A stretch of DNA of 64,000 nt, taken from positions 62,001-126,000 of the forward strand of contig JANVFP010000018.1 of the NCBI GenBank assembly GCA_027919835.1. The letters are read 5' to 3'. Under the pieces are notes generated by a model. The model worked only from the letters and a program-made list of their open reading frames with translations, was not told where the DNA came from and did not search any database. Of the stretch, positions 1 to 10,827 are shown piece after piece (positions within the stretch are counted from its first letter, which is position 1; every line of letters begins with the position of its first letter). The stretch is from Lentinula raphanica. Its lineage: Eukaryota > Basidiomycota > Agaricomycetes > Agaricales > Omphalotaceae. A program made the position numbers and the translations under genes.

Positions 1-2429
1 TGCCGTAGTGTACTTGCTCATAGTACACACTCACCTTGCACTCGTTAGATTCCTTCTTGTATCTCTGTGCATCAAGCTTCAGAGTATCTAGAGTAGCCTT
101 CGAAGCCCGCAGTTCGTCCTATTGTGAGCAAAATCTGGAAGGGATACCAACACATGATGAATACTCATACTCACTGTTGCCGTTTGACAACGAGATTTGA
201 ATTCCACGGCCCTCACTTCTGTATCGCATAATTGCTGGGAAAGATTCTCGTTCATATCCCGAAACTCGTTGAGAGTTCGCTTTGGGATGTACTAGGTCAG
301 ACGTGCGAGTGTACTGCAATGAGCTATCAACTTACCTCCAGGTCTTCTTTTTCTGCTCTCAATGTGGTCCCATCTGTTTGTAACGTTTGAAGAGAGGCAA
401 CGGCTACCCTGCGTATTCCCTATGGTATGATCAGTTCATATATTGAGAATGTCAAGGCTCTGATTCACTAACTTCGAGCCTTTCTGTTTCTGCTAGAAGG
501 GAGTCCCTCTCCTCCTAACGAGCCATTGCCGTTATTTTGTTAGAGTTGAGCTGATCCTATAACGGTTGCAGAACTCACTACTGCACTTTCATAATGAGAT
601 TGCCACTCTGTGGCCTTCGCGTCTACCTCGCGGACTTGCTGGGTAAGAACATCGTTCGTGTTCTGACACTCACGCAGATTTCGCTTTGAAAGGTACTGAG
701 TCAGATAGGCGAGATTTCCACAACTGTCAACTTACCTCAAGCTCTTCTTTCTCTGATCTGATAGTCATTCCGTCCGCTTGTAATGCCTATGGGATGATCA
801 GTAAAGGTAGTGAGTACGGTGAGGTACAGTGAGGTACAGTTCACTGACTTGGAACTGTTCTTTTTCTGCTTGTAATGCGTCCTTGTCTTTTTGAAGAGCG
901 GCAATGATTGCCGAGTCGCGGATGTGTTCATCCTGTATAGACAGAGTGAAATTAGAGCGACTCGAAAGCCGAATGAACCCATGACGATCACTCACCGATA
1001 CCCTTCCAAACCGAGATCTCCATTCTGAAGCCTTTTCTTCTGCATCATTAAGTTGTTGGGAAAGGTTGACGTTCGCACTCCGGAACTCCTCGAGAGTTCG
1101 CTTTGGGATGTAATGAGACAGATGGGCAAGTACTAGACTCAGTTGTCAACATACCTCGAGACCCTCTTTCTCCGTTTTCAATGCTGGCCCATCCGTTTCA
1201 AGTGTTTCAAGGGCAGCGGTAGCTACTCTATACTGATCCTGATGGAAGAATGGGGTATGCATCAGCCAGAATTGTTGAACTGGGTTCATCGCAACTATAT
1301 CCAGGACGACTCACCGTTAGAACTTGATACTCAGCCCTCCAGTCTGTTGCTGCAGATTCTGCTTCCATCAGATCGCTTCGAATACTCTCTTGCGCAGAAC
1401 GCAATTCCTCATTGTCTTGCTTCATATCACCACTTTCAACACGGATTACTTCTTCGTGAATGAGAAGCATCAATCTTACCTCGAATCGCTGGTTCTTCAG
1501 CTTGAATGCTTCAGCGTCCTTTTGAAGAACGTCAAGAATAGCAATCGTGGCGCGATGGGTTTCCTGTATCAAGGTCAAATAGAGTCAAAGCAATGAAGGA
1601 AGTTGAAATACCTCCAGCTCCTCATGTTTAGTTTTCAGAGATTCAGTTTCTGAAAGGGCTGCTGCCGTTTCCTGCGCTAGCCTCTTGTTTTCCTTTTCTA
1701 ATCTGACCTTCTCTCCAATCGCGTGGGCACCCGGAGTGTTTTCCTAGCAGCAGATTCAATATTTTTAGGGTAATAAGTACGCACTACTATTAGTCAAAAC
1801 TCACTTTCATCATCTTCAGATTTGCTCGTGCTTCGTCCCGTTCAGATTTAATTTTATTAATATTGATCTGAAGTTTATCCCGTTCGTTCTGAGTAGAAAA
1901 AGGTATTGAGGATAGGAACTTGGGGAAGCAGCGTTGAAACATGCTTTGGCCTTTGTCAACTCGTGTTTGAGCTCCGCTTGCGAGCCACTCTAGAAATTTG
2001 ATGTCATCCAACGTGTAAAGCTAGTTATGACAAAGCGTATGCACCGAGCATAAATCCTTCAACCTCGTATTCTCTGCCTCAACAATTTTCAGATTTTGCT
2101 GAAGGTTCGCCACCTCCAACTCCAAAGAATGAACCCGTTGCATATCACTTTGAGCTGCAACCGCAACTGCACGGAACTTGGGAGCCTGTAAGCCATTTGT
2201 ATATTGGTCAGTAGGAATCTGTGCATCAACAAGAATACATACATGGTGTTCATCATCATCTGAATTAGGTTCTTGATCATGAAGGCGTTTCAAAGGTATC
2301 TATCGCGCATTGTTGAGTGATGCTAAAGGCAGATCCTGGTTTCTTGGGCATTACCAGCGCCCGAGTTTGATGTGTGCTATCATTGGATGGCGCACTTGCA
2401 ATGTTGAGCAATGACGAGGGTTCCGACAT
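1..2429 (-). CDS. Coiled-coil protein with duplicated exons, 3' end cut by window edge
   Basis: A many-exon gene read leftwards from an ATG at 2429 and leaving the window at position 1. The start exon encodes MSEPSSLLNIASAPSNDSTH and is followed by phase-0 introns (GTAATG..TAG, then GTATGT..ACAG). Downstream exons are almost pure heptad-like coiled coil, for example around 2050-2160 (HSLELEVANLQQNLK), 1800-1870 (KSERDEARANLKMM), 1620-1735, 1490-1575 and 1320-1430. Most introns are phase 0, so exons can be duplicated without frame change, and a two-exon block of about 430 bp is repeated three times between 230 and 1210. No catalytic motif is seen. It could be a structural, motor-associated or nuclear-envelope coiled-coil protein; the sequence does not say which. 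One junction near 1900-1960 could not be closed with a clean GT..AG intron. Confidence 0.6.
233..1210 (-). repeat. Three tandem copies of a ~430-bp two-exon module
   Basis: Inside the coiled-coil gene the same block appears three times, with anchors near 240-300, 655-720 and 1075-1140. Each copy carries an exon end reading like TLEEFR/SANVNLSQ, an intron, and an exon ending in a Glu-rich segment before a GTATGT/GTAAGT donor. The copies have diverged clearly, so the duplication is not recent. Spacing between copies is about 420-430 bp. Confidence 0.6.
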
Positions 2430-2645
2430 CAAATGACGGGGGAAGCAAGCCAGCTTTGGGGATAAGATAAGATATGTACCGTTCAAAGCACATGACTAAG
2501 CTAGTTTTGCAAGTGTCTGACTAAGCGGTCGAGCCGCGTTGTTTTCCTGGCGTTAATAATAATAAGCGACTGCCTTTGTTCTGCAAAATGATACTTAAAC
2601 GTTCAACTGTGACTGATCAGTGAACGCTTATTCTATCACTCGCTC

Positions 2646-3342
2646 ATGCCTTGCTGCCATTGCCATTGTAGTGCCACCCACAACTGCCATGCGCCGTATC
2701 TGCCATCGCCACCAGATGCCACTCCTTCGGATTCTCCTAGGCCTTGTCGTTCTAGTACGACTGATCAAGTTCGCCATACACCATATCCGTCGCCGTCACC
2801 ACAACCACAACAAATAGCTGACATCCTTCTGAATCCCGTTTCGATCACTGATAACTCCATGATCCCCAAACCAAAAGGAGAGGTGAATAGGCCTGGCCAA
2901 GGTGGTTATACCTTAGATAGGGTCCTTGGTTGGCGTCACGATGTATTGATCGAAGTCAAAGTGAGGTTTTACCTTCTAAACGATCATTGTAGCCAAATTC
3001 TCAAAATTTCCATTCAGCAAACTGTGAAAACTATTGTCATTGAGGGATTGGATTGCACGAAACCTTTTATACAACAATCATCCACTCGCTTGGAAACCGT
3101 GCGACAGGAGGTAAGGAATGTCAATCTATATTGAGACCCTTCACTCAAAAACGGTTTAGATATTGCTCAAATACCCGATGTTGCACATGTACACCAATCT
3201 TTGGGCTGTCAATGATTTAATACGCACGCAGTTAGCTCTTGAACGAGCCAAACGCAAGCGCAAAGAGGCCGCATCTCAAAGCGCTCGTATTAGAGAGGCT
3301 AGAAGAGACGCACTAAATGCAGTTCTGGCCGCGTATGATTGA
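2646..3342 (+). CDS. Hypothetical basidiomycete protein with basic C-terminal helix
   Basis: Three exons close in frame: 2646-2960, 3018-3110 and 3160-3342, both introns phase 0 with GT..AG ends, giving 196 residues. The first ~60 residues are Pro/Ser/His-rich low complexity. Residues about 75-105 carry GEVNRPGQGGYTLDRVLGW, and the protein ends with a highly charged helix rich in Arg, Lys and Ala (LALERAKRKRKEAASQSAR). The GRxG(Y/F)xLxxxLGW pattern followed by a short helical domain and a basic tail is a recurrent, uncharacterised arrangement in agaricomycete proteins as I remember them; that link is from memory. Function unknown; the basic tail may bind nucleic acid. It is divergent from the coiled-coil gene, with 216 bp between the two starts. 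Confidence 0.6.
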
Positions 3343-4175
3343 TTTCGATTTACACAGTATCCCAACCAAATATATCATCCGTCCATCCAATATTTCTCTA
3401 TCCTCCATCCTTTTCATCATAGCTCCCAATTCCAGATCTTACCTCGCAAATTCGAGATACTATTTCCTTCCTTCCTTCCTTCCTATGGATTACTTTGTGG
3501 TCTTTGTGCTCCGCACATTTCCAGGAGCGAGGTTGCGTTCCCCAACGTCGGCGTGACCGCGCGGATCCTTTCCTTTGTGGCGTTATTTTGCATTCCAGAA
3601 CATTTTGGGACATATCACACTGATCGAAGCGAAATTAAAGCCACAATGCAAGCTCGTGATCACCAAGTAGAAGGACTATCGATATCAGGACAGGAAAATT
3701 ATAAATTGGTAGGTCCGACTCTCCCGATCCATCCATGAAAGAACCTGACACGATGCAGACACGTACAGTGAACATAGGGGCATATCTCTGCACGCACTGT
3801 GATAATATAGAGGGTACAATTCATTCAATTGGTATTCACAATGAAATCAAGAAGTACCGCAAGACAGCTTTATATTGAAAGGTCCGACTTCGAAGTTATC
3901 CATAGAAATCTGTACTGACACATTGGTGCAAGCAAGGTGATAATATAGAGAGCACAATTCATTCGGAAGGAATTGCTTCTTAGTTTGTCACAAAGTACCC
4001 AATCGCCACGACGTTCTCATCCAAATCCCTTCCTCCTACAGACGGATCGTGAATGTCTTTGTTTTCCTCTTCGACTGACATATATAAGCCGAGCATTTCC
4101 AATCACTTCCTTCATCTTCCTCACTCGGCTCTCCAGGTTCTTTCGTATATTTTCTCCGCATTCTCTATCTTCCCA
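3343..4175. other. Intergenic stretch with a short direct repeat
   Basis: No supported gene. A ~28-bp sequence (GTGATAATATAGAG then nnnACAATTCATTC) occurs at 3799-3826 and again at 3938-3965, with partly similar flanks, suggesting a local duplication of about 140 bp. The stretch near 3465-3485 is a short CTTC microsatellite. Small reading frames here lack plausible splice partners. Confidence 0.5.
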
Positions 4176-4904
4176 ATGGCTTCGTATATGGAAATTGATA
4201 TCCGTGTCGAATTGGTCAGCTACAGGTTCTTCAATGAGAACTGTGAGCATCTTCCATCTCTGAAGTCTGCTTTTACGTTCTAACCCTCCGTATGATAGTC
4301 CCTTACCAGCCAGGATGTACTGTTGTTCGTTCTTCGGATGACATGTACTTTGCCTTGGACGTGGATCGTCTTCGGGTCGTGACAGGCCAAACTTGCTTTG
4401 ACGCCAGCTATTCAATGATCCCAGGGGTCGCCGACCTTTCCTATTCAGCATACATCCTAGAAAAGTTATTTCTATGCTTGAATCCTACGCGCTTCCCTTC
4501 TTTCGACGATATGACCGTCAGTGAGCTGGTTGTATTTGGAAAGGCCGCGACCGAATTTCGTATCCAGTCTGCGATTGCTCTTACCTTTGCGTATTTGAAG
4601 TAAGCGATGTTCTGACCTGAATTATGAAAACACTGACAATCAATAAAGGCAACACATACATAAGCACCCCAAGGATGTTCTCGCCTATGCGGTTTGGTGT
4701 GGTCACAGTGGCTTAGTCAAAGAAGTCGCTTCCACGGATTACCTTAACGCGCCGTTGTCGGAAGTAGCGCAAATCCTACCCGATCCTTTTTTCAGGACTT
4801 GGGTGAGTTCATTTCATCATACATCGCAACTGGCTCTATCTGACCGCATCTACCAGTGCCTTTACCGTGACTCTCGTGGATCAGACTGCATTCTGTCGTT
4901 CTAG
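4176..4904 (+). CDS. BTB/POZ-like domain protein
   Basis: Four exons close in frame: 4176-4242, 4299-4599, 4649-4802 and 4857-4904, giving 189 residues. The layout matches small agaricomycete BTB/POZ proteins. A strand reads CTVVRSSDDMYFALDVDRL, where the family has a D(V/I)-x-x-RSSDG-x-x-F-x-V-H core. A second block has FPSFDDMTVSELVVFGKAAT, where the family has the hydrophobic helix 'LL.LAEAAEKY', followed by KHPKDVLAYAVWCGHSGLV, typical of the C-terminal helices. BTB domains mediate dimerisation and cullin-3 binding, but these fungal versions are mostly uncharacterised. The usual His after the first strand is replaced by Asp, so the domain is divergent. Confidence 0.6.
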
Positions 4905-4980
4905 ATATCATTGTATATCAGGGACATGGTGAGTTCAATTCATTGTACATCGCGATTAGCTCTATCTCATGCGACTCCTA
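4801..4980 (+). repeat. Partial duplication of the last intron of the BTB-like gene
   Basis: The intron start GGTGAGTTCATTTCATCATA at 4802 and its following ~30 bases recur in diverged form from 4928 (GGTGAGTTCAATTCATTGTA), just after the stop codon. This looks like a small tandem duplication that left a dead copy of intron sequence 3' of the gene. Confidence 0.5.
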
Positions 4981-6240
4981 TGATGAATTAGCACAATTTC
5001 TCGTTCCCAAATATACCTACCACTTACCGATTAGCTGTATCATCCTGAAGGACCCTCCGACCCGTTGACGCGCGCGCGCGCCAGACTTTTATACCACGAC
5101 TGTATTATAATATCATCTCTGGCTGCTCATGTACTCCTGTGTCCTTCAAATTCCTTGTCTTTTCTGCTTCGATCCTGGCGAGTCCCATGAATACTACGGT
5201 TACAGCATTCGAAGAAAAACAGTCGTGGTAGCAAGTGCATGACTAAGCCACTGGCGCAAGTGCATGACTAAGCCAAATGTATTCCTTTTTTAGATATTAT
5301 TATTATCTAGTTTTGCTCTGTGCTCGTTTTGTGCAAGACTTGCCATACCGAAATATATCAATCTCAGTACAAACCCAAGTCCGATTTACCTGAAACTCAA
5401 CGCACACTTTGCTCAATATCTTCGAGACCGCAACGATTGCTCGAGATTTACCATACCGAAAATCTGCGACAGAAACAGCCCAGAACTACCTTCACTGCAT
5501 CCATCACGCTCACCACCTTCACCACCCGAGATAGCGTCAAATCGACTGGGAGTTCCTGAGCGACGTCCTGAACGGAAACATTAGTACGAAGATGAGTGAG
5601 AGGAAAGTCCACCTCCATTTTGCCCTCCGATAAAGTCCCTCGCATTGATTTCATGTCGATGTTGACGCATTTCATGTCGACGGAACTGGTTCCTGTATAG
5701 AACTTGGCGTTGGATGGGACTCTGGGAGGTTCAGCGCGTGGAATAAGCGCTCAAGCGCTTGGAAATTGATAGAGTAATCAAAACCGGAATATCCCCAGTT
5801 ATGGGAATTGATATAGTAATCAAAACCGGAATATCCCCAGTTTCATGCCCAGTTGCCCTCAATGCTTGCCCAGTCATTGGGCTTTGTGTATCACTTGCGA
5901 AATAACTTGCTTATCACAAAGGGAAAATACCAAAAATCTTACTACCTTTTACGGGTGAAAAAAGGACTAAATCATGAAAGGGAAATTGTATGAAATTTGA
6001 TGAATATTATATAATTTATTGCCGGAGAAATTAAAGTAAGATTACTATTGAAAAAATACATTTATCCCATATGAAAATAATAAATTATATCACCATTATT
6101 TACGCCTGATAAAAATTGAGAAATAAATTAATTTTAACAACGTTTATGTCGTGTGAAATTTATCTATTATAGTCCAGGAACTATATTGGGAAATTATTTG
6201 TAATTCACACCACTATTTTCCTCAATAATCCCACGTAAAA
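4981..6240. other. Gene-free stretch; tandem repeats and an AT-rich block
   Basis: No gene supported. It contains an alternating (CG)n run at about 5071-5080. A perfect 20-bp repeat GCAAGTGCATGACTAAGCCA lies at 5231-5250 and 5256-5275, and a diverged cousin of it lies at about 2488-2526. A ~38-bp direct repeat (core AATCAAAACCGGAATATCCC) lies at 5763-5800 and 5805-5842. From about 5925 to 6240 the sequence is strikingly AT-rich compared with its surroundings and rich in short hairpins, as expected of a decayed small transposon or other foreign insertion. I could not find clear terminal repeats for it. Confidence 0.45.
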
Positions 6241-6408
6241 TAAATGCCCTCCGACCTAGTGCCATGAACCAATACCAGGATGTGATGATTCGAGTGCTGG
6301 AGCTCACAGTACCAAAAGTAAATCCTTCATCCATCAACAATATTGATTCAACGCTATCGCAACGTCTCCAACCTCCCAGATATCAATCCGGGGTTAATCG
6401 ATCAACCC

Positions 6409-7411
6409 TCAGCTACTCTCGGGAATATGACTTGCACTCCTGGCTTTGCTATCAATCACCCTTTCAAGGGCGTCCAAACTCTCGTTCACGAATTCCTCGT
6501 CTCCATGCAACCGGGTAGGTGGAACGTGCGATGACTGCTGGTGGTGGGGACTCTGGGGACTCTGGGGAGGCGTGAACGACTGTCGGGCCTGGGTCTGATC
6601 GGTGGAACGCATGATTCTCCCATGACTGGACTCTCGGCTCGAACTCTGTTGGGTCTGATGTACGAAGGACCCGGTTTGTTCAGGGTTCGATCGTTGCATA
6701 CCAGCCCCTTCGTTCTCAAGCGATTGAACAGTGGCTGAGCTGGGTCGATCACCTTCAGCCCTTGCTTGCAGACTAGCAAGGCCCGAGGAGACGGAGCGAG
6801 CGAATAGGTTCAACCTGGAGCGCTGACGAAGGCTGCCAAAGCCACGAGAGGAAGATGAAGCCAAAACCTCTGGCCTAAGGAGAGGCAAGAAAGCTGCTTT
6901 TATAGCTGGAGCAGACAAAACCTCCGTTTCGCTGGAACGTTGACAACCAGCAGGAGGGCTTTCTGCTTCGACAACCAGGAAGTCATCCTATGTATGTGAG
7001 AGGGACATGACAGTCAAAATGATAGCGATAAAGGAAAAGAAACGGTTCACTAACTTCGACCTCAACAGGTTCAGGAACTGGAACCGTAATGGGAACAACC
7101 CTGGCTTGAGATCCTCGCTCCTGCTTGAACTACTATGCGTCAATAACGCCCAAAGACCAAGCGAGAAGAATTGAATAATGACCAACCTTGCGAGGATCGT
7201 CTTGCCAGACGATGTCGACTTCAGTCTTCGTATTGCTATCTGAGAACGACGGAGGGGGGTGGGCGGCGCTCTCAAAGAGCAGCGTATCTGATTCGGGCGT
7301 GTCGACAACGACTATCGAATCGGGTTGAGTAGCCAACAAGGGAGCGGCAAGCGTGGTAGACACTGTTCCCGCCGCGAAGGCCATTTTGAGTAAGACATGG
7401 GAATGAACCAT
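6409..7411 (-). CDS. Secreted Ser/Pro/Gln-rich protein, distant member of the 41-47 kb family
   Basis: Three exons close exactly: 7411-7187, 7129-7055 and 6987-6409, both introns phase 0, giving 292 residues. The N-terminus MVHSHVLLKMAFAAGTVSTT followed by LAAPL is a signal peptide with likely cleavage near Ala-Ala-Pro. The rest is low complexity: a Pro/Val stretch (VVPITVPVPEPVEVE), a Ser/Arg-rich middle and a Gln/Ser-rich tail (ESLDALERVIDSKARSAS at the end). The protein is only loosely similar to the four paralogues at 41-47 kb. What ties it to them is the start MV-x-x-x-x-x-L, the exon layout and the shared promoter element. No enzyme motif. Likely a secreted or cell-wall protein of unknown role. 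Confidence 0.6.
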
Positions 7412-7465
7412 AGCTTGGTAACTTTGGCAGATGGGAGGGCGAAATGTTGATGATGTGATGTGGAT

Positions 7466-7527
7466 TGCAAGAGACCAGCTCTGTGAGGGAAAAAAGATTG
7501 AGCGAACAGAACTAGTATTTTATAGGC
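7466..7527 (-). promoter_or_regulatory. Promoter: TATA box plus conserved CAGAGCTGGTCTC element
   Basis: Read in the gene's direction, a TATA box (CCTATAAAAT, about 7518-7527) is followed ~30 bp later by CAGAGCTGGTCTCTTGC at 7466-7482, which would lie at or just after the transcription start. The same arrangement precedes the paralogues at 42.5, 45.9 and 47.3 kb. Confidence 0.6.
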
Positions 7528-7881
7528 CACCGGAATAATGAAATCAGGAGGAACCTGCACAAGACGTGATCCATCGGAAAATGTTGAATCTTGAGAGATT
7601 TTAGCGACCTTTTTGCTCTTTGCCATTTTCTTTAGCTGAAGTCTTGAACTCAAATTTGAGGCGATTGAGATCAATAATGATCAGTGAAGTATATACAAGT
7701 CACAACGATGAATTCAAAATTGATGCTCGGAGTGTAGAAGAGTGTAAAATGCTTTGAGAGAGTAGGGTTGTCGGAAGCAGGAAAAGTAACAACGGCGTTT
7801 CCCGTGGCCTGCCGTTTGCCGACTGCAGTACGCACTGTTTGCGGTTTTTTACGTCCCGAACTCTCTTCTTTCCATTGTGCT

Positions 7882-8502
7882 ATGGACATAGCTGAATTTC
7901 ATTCCGCTGTAGGTATACCTAACCTTCAGTAGTGACCCTCAGTTTTTCTCAAGCGTCGGTGGCGCGCTCTTGAGGACATTTTAGACCAAAATCGCGTTGC
8001 TTGATACTGATACATTCCTCGAATATTGAAGGTGTATGATACAGTGCGCCTCATACCCATAGGCAAGGTCACAAGCTATGGTATGTACTACACGCTCTAC
8101 CTTTAGTAGGACCACTTTATGACACTATTTTGAGCTCAGGTCACATAGCCCGTCTTATTGGGATGCCCAATTATTCCCGTCATGTCGGTCAAGGTGCTTA
8201 CTATCCAAAGCTACACCTTCTCCAACATTCAGCTCTAACCCGTACCAATTTTCCCAGCCTTGAAACTTTCAGGGCCGGACGTCAATCCTCCTCTACCATG
8301 GCATCGTGTTATCTCTTCCTCGGGCTCGATATCATCCCGAGGTCCAGGTACTTCAGGCGCAGAACGTCAAAGGCAAGCTCTCGAAAACGAGAATGTGGAA
8401 GTAACTGTTGGGAGAACTGGAGAATTGAAGGTCAATCTGAGGACGTATGGGTGGTTTCCGGATAGGCTGGATCCGATTCAGCATGTGGATGCCGATGGAT
8501 AA
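7882..8502 (+). CDS. atl1: Alkyltransferase-like (ATL) DNA repair protein
   Basis: Four exons close exactly: 7882-7908, 8032-8080, 8140-8193 and 8258-8502, giving 124 residues. The protein reads as the DNA-binding domain of O6-alkylguanine-DNA alkyltransferase: an RLIPIGKVTSYGHIARLIG helix-turn-helix start, the PNYSRHVGQALK segment, and PWHRVISSSG where a true alkyltransferase has PCHRV. The Trp in place of the acceptor Cys is the signature of ATL proteins such as fission yeast Atl1. These cannot remove the alkyl group; they bind O6-alkylguanine, flip it out and hand the lesion to nucleotide excision repair. The nuclear site of action follows from the family. Slightly longer than fission yeast Atl1 (about 108 residues). 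It is divergent from the secreted-protein gene at 7411, with a 470-bp shared upstream region. Confidence 0.88.
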
Positions 8503-9343
8503 CAGTGACTATCGTTTCGTGGAAGATATGGTACGCAAATTCATCGTGTTCTCATCTAACGCAAACCTCTGAGTGTAAATATAGACGATATATCACCGTC
8601 GCTTGGATGTAGCCGGAATTCTGAACAGGGCGTACGAGATACTATGTATGTAAACGACTGGAAGTAATCCAACATGTTTATCCTTTACGCCTCTTGCGAT
8701 GAAAACCTCAATCTACTAGGGATAACAAGTGCATCAAAGTTCCACCCTCATTCATAGCTTATTCAACATATCCAACACAGCCCATCACCTCGTCATCCGC
8801 TGATGTGCTTCAAAAAAGCCTCAACTTCTCCCAGAAAATCGATCTTGGCGAACACATAGTCTCTCCATGATGCCAGGTCTGGCTACGGTTCTACAGAAGT
8901 GACAATGCAAGCCCGATGCAAGTTGAAGTATTGTTTGATGTTGCTGTATACCTCATTGACGTTCTCGTTCATAGGACCCGGATCGAGAAACCTGAATCGC
9001 GCGCACAAAGTACATGTGTGCTACGTACCCTTACGTACCTTCGGCTGGATGTATCTGGTAAATTCACTTGTGGTCGTACACAGCCCAATGCTGATACCCT
9101 TCCAGTTAACTCGCTTAGCGAATGCTATACATATAACACAACGGCCAATGATTTCCCACTTTTTCCACTTATAGGTGTACCCTGCGTGTACCGCATAACC
9201 TTCGTTGTACGCTAGTTTCAAAGATACTGGCGAAACTCCGGACGAACTGTTACAAATGAAAGGCGTTGAGTACGTCGATGAGTCTTTTAGGAGCATTTCC
9301 TATCAACTGGCAACAACCCCTCCCTCTATCTCACCCTCAAAAA
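8503..9343 (+). other. Stretch with gene-like fragments, no closed model
   Basis: Several pieces look coding but do not join. About 8918-9020 reads as a helical segment (VLFDVAVYLIDVLVHRT). About 9208-9355 reads ASFKDTGETPDELLQMKGVE. The second recalls the 'ETGETPDE-x-L-x-x-x-GVGW' motif of a small agaricomycete protein family that I know only as hypothetical. In-frame stops separate the pieces, so this is most likely the remains of one or two genes. Confidence 0.3.
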
Positions 9344-9937
9344 ATGGATCTACCATTACGTAGACGTCTTCGTCAGTCTCTTAACACGCTGAAAGTTGAA
9401 ACCATCACTGAACTAAATCACGATCATTGCACAGAAACAGTTCGAAACTGCTTCCTTGTCACGCTCCAAATAGTACTCATCATGGGGATACTCGCAGTCC
9501 TTGCGTCTGAGCCCACTTCTCAATACCCAGAAGGATATGATGCGCAATACTCCATCCTTATAGTCAACATGATGCTCATCAATGAACGGAAAGTTTTCTG
9601 TGTCGAGCTCACACCCACCGGGTATACTGGTCCTCGAACTGGAGCTCGAACGCTCATAATTTTCGGTCTTAAATACCCAAATGGTATCCAACCAGAAAAC
9701 ATCATGGATCCGTGTGTTACTGGAGTTCCTGTACAATACAACACACTCGGCGAAATCGGCGTAGTCGTGTACCCTGCCTTTACCGCCGTGCAACCCCTTG
9801 GCGGGAGACACATCACCGACGAGCAGCTTCGTGATTTACGCCACCTCTCGATCCCTGCGTTTCCACCTATCATAGAAGGTGTTAATGACCTATATCTGAT
9901 TGGCAAGATCATGGAGAGATTGGAGCTTGAATCTTGA
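9344..9937 (+). CDS. Hypothetical protein, possibly frameshifted at its 3' end
   Basis: A single open frame of 197 residues from ATG 9344 (an in-frame ATG at 9278 would add 22). After a basic start (MDLPLRRRLRQSLNTLK) comes one hydrophobic helix (CFLVTLQIVLIMGILAVLAS), then a mixed alpha/beta-looking region with MLINERKVFCVEL and ITDEQLRDLRHLSIPAF. The last two recall, weakly, the 'E-x-K...DEQ-x-R-D' pattern of fungal nuclease-like proteins; this is a guess. Right after the stop, another frame (about 9945-10071, spliced at GTATGC..ACAG to about 10142-10192) also looks coding (RYRHFNESDQIFPRLFRHL). The gene may therefore continue through an unseen intron, or be broken by a frameshift. The antisense frames here are shorter. 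Confidence 0.35.
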   Translation: MDLPLRRRLRQSLNTLKVETITELNHDHCTETVRNCFLVTLQIVLIMGILAVLASEPTSQYPEGYDAQYSILIVNMMLINERKVFCVELTPTGYTGPRTGARTLIIFGLKYPNGIQPENIMDPCVTGVPVQYNTLGEIGVVVYPAFTAVQPLGGRHITDEQLRDLRHLSIPAFPPIIEGVNDLYLIGKIMERLELES

Positions 9938-10192
9938 TGTGAACCATCCCACATACTTGAACCGATACCGTCACTTCAACGAGTCGGATCAGATATTTCC
10001 ACGACTTTTCCGACATCTCAGTACAGAACGGAAGCAGAAAGTGTTAAGAGGTGAAAAGATTTGCCCGGTATGCATATCATTCTTGTTCCTTCTCTTTGAT
10101 CACAAGGATCCTTACTATTCGCGTTTTTCTTGGTTCTACAGCGAGTGAACGAGCAAGAAGACGGACACCCTACTAGTAGCAGCCTGAGAAGA

Positions 10193-10827
10193 TAAAGACA
10201 CCGTCCACTCCTCATTTTCTTCTTTCCTCGTATCCATCTGTGCACACTCTCTTCCCTCGGCCGAGTCGTACAATAAAACTCCCCAGCTTTGCCCGTACCA
10301 ATTTCCCCTCCTTTCTCCAATACATACACTCTGATTTATGTGAACCTCCAATACACTGTTTCTGACATACGCACCTTATAATCGTGTTCCATTGTTATCT
10401 AGAGGATCCGCGAGTTGACAGGTGTGATGTCCGACTTCAGTGCTCGGTGTACGGTTGTGTATCATGAGTGTCTACCAGATCTGCAATAATAAACATTGTG
10501 CAGTTCACGTCTTCTGTTGAAGCTCGTTTCCCTTGCCTTGCAATTCTGATCCTCTACCACTGGGTTAACTTGTGCTGTGCAGTAATCTCTCCCACCCCCG
10601 GCTCAATCTTCTAAGAAAGCTCGTCTTCCCAGGCTGTACGATTCGTATCCTTCTCTTTGCCCTCTCACTCAATTTTTCTCGATACGTCGGAGAGGGGTTT
10701 ACTTTGACCAAACCTTGAATACCTCTCCACCGTCAAAACAGCATAGCCATGATAAAAGTACATTAGTATTGCATGGAAACGTCTTAAATCTAGTTAGAGA
10801 CAGGGGGAGGAGGAGGACTGGGGCGTT
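10193..10827. other. Intergenic stretch, nothing supported
   Basis: No reading frame with plausible splice sites, and no repeat beyond short runs. A tRNA-like A-box at about 10520-10570 on the minus strand has no B-box partner and was rejected. Confidence 0.4.

Noticed and set aside
7312..7674. Minus-strand frame with MAKSKKVAKISQD upstream of the secreted gene at 7411
   Set aside because: It runs through the TATA box, the conserved promoter element and the first exon of that gene in another frame; no independent evidence.
9413..9954. Antisense frames over the hypothetical gene at 9344-9937
   Set aside because: Shorter than the plus-strand frame and without start or splice support; treated as shadows.
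10520..10575. tRNA-like A-box on the minus strand (CCCAGTGGTAGAGGATC)
   Set aside because: No B-box (GGTTCRANYCC) at the right distance and no cloverleaf can be drawn.
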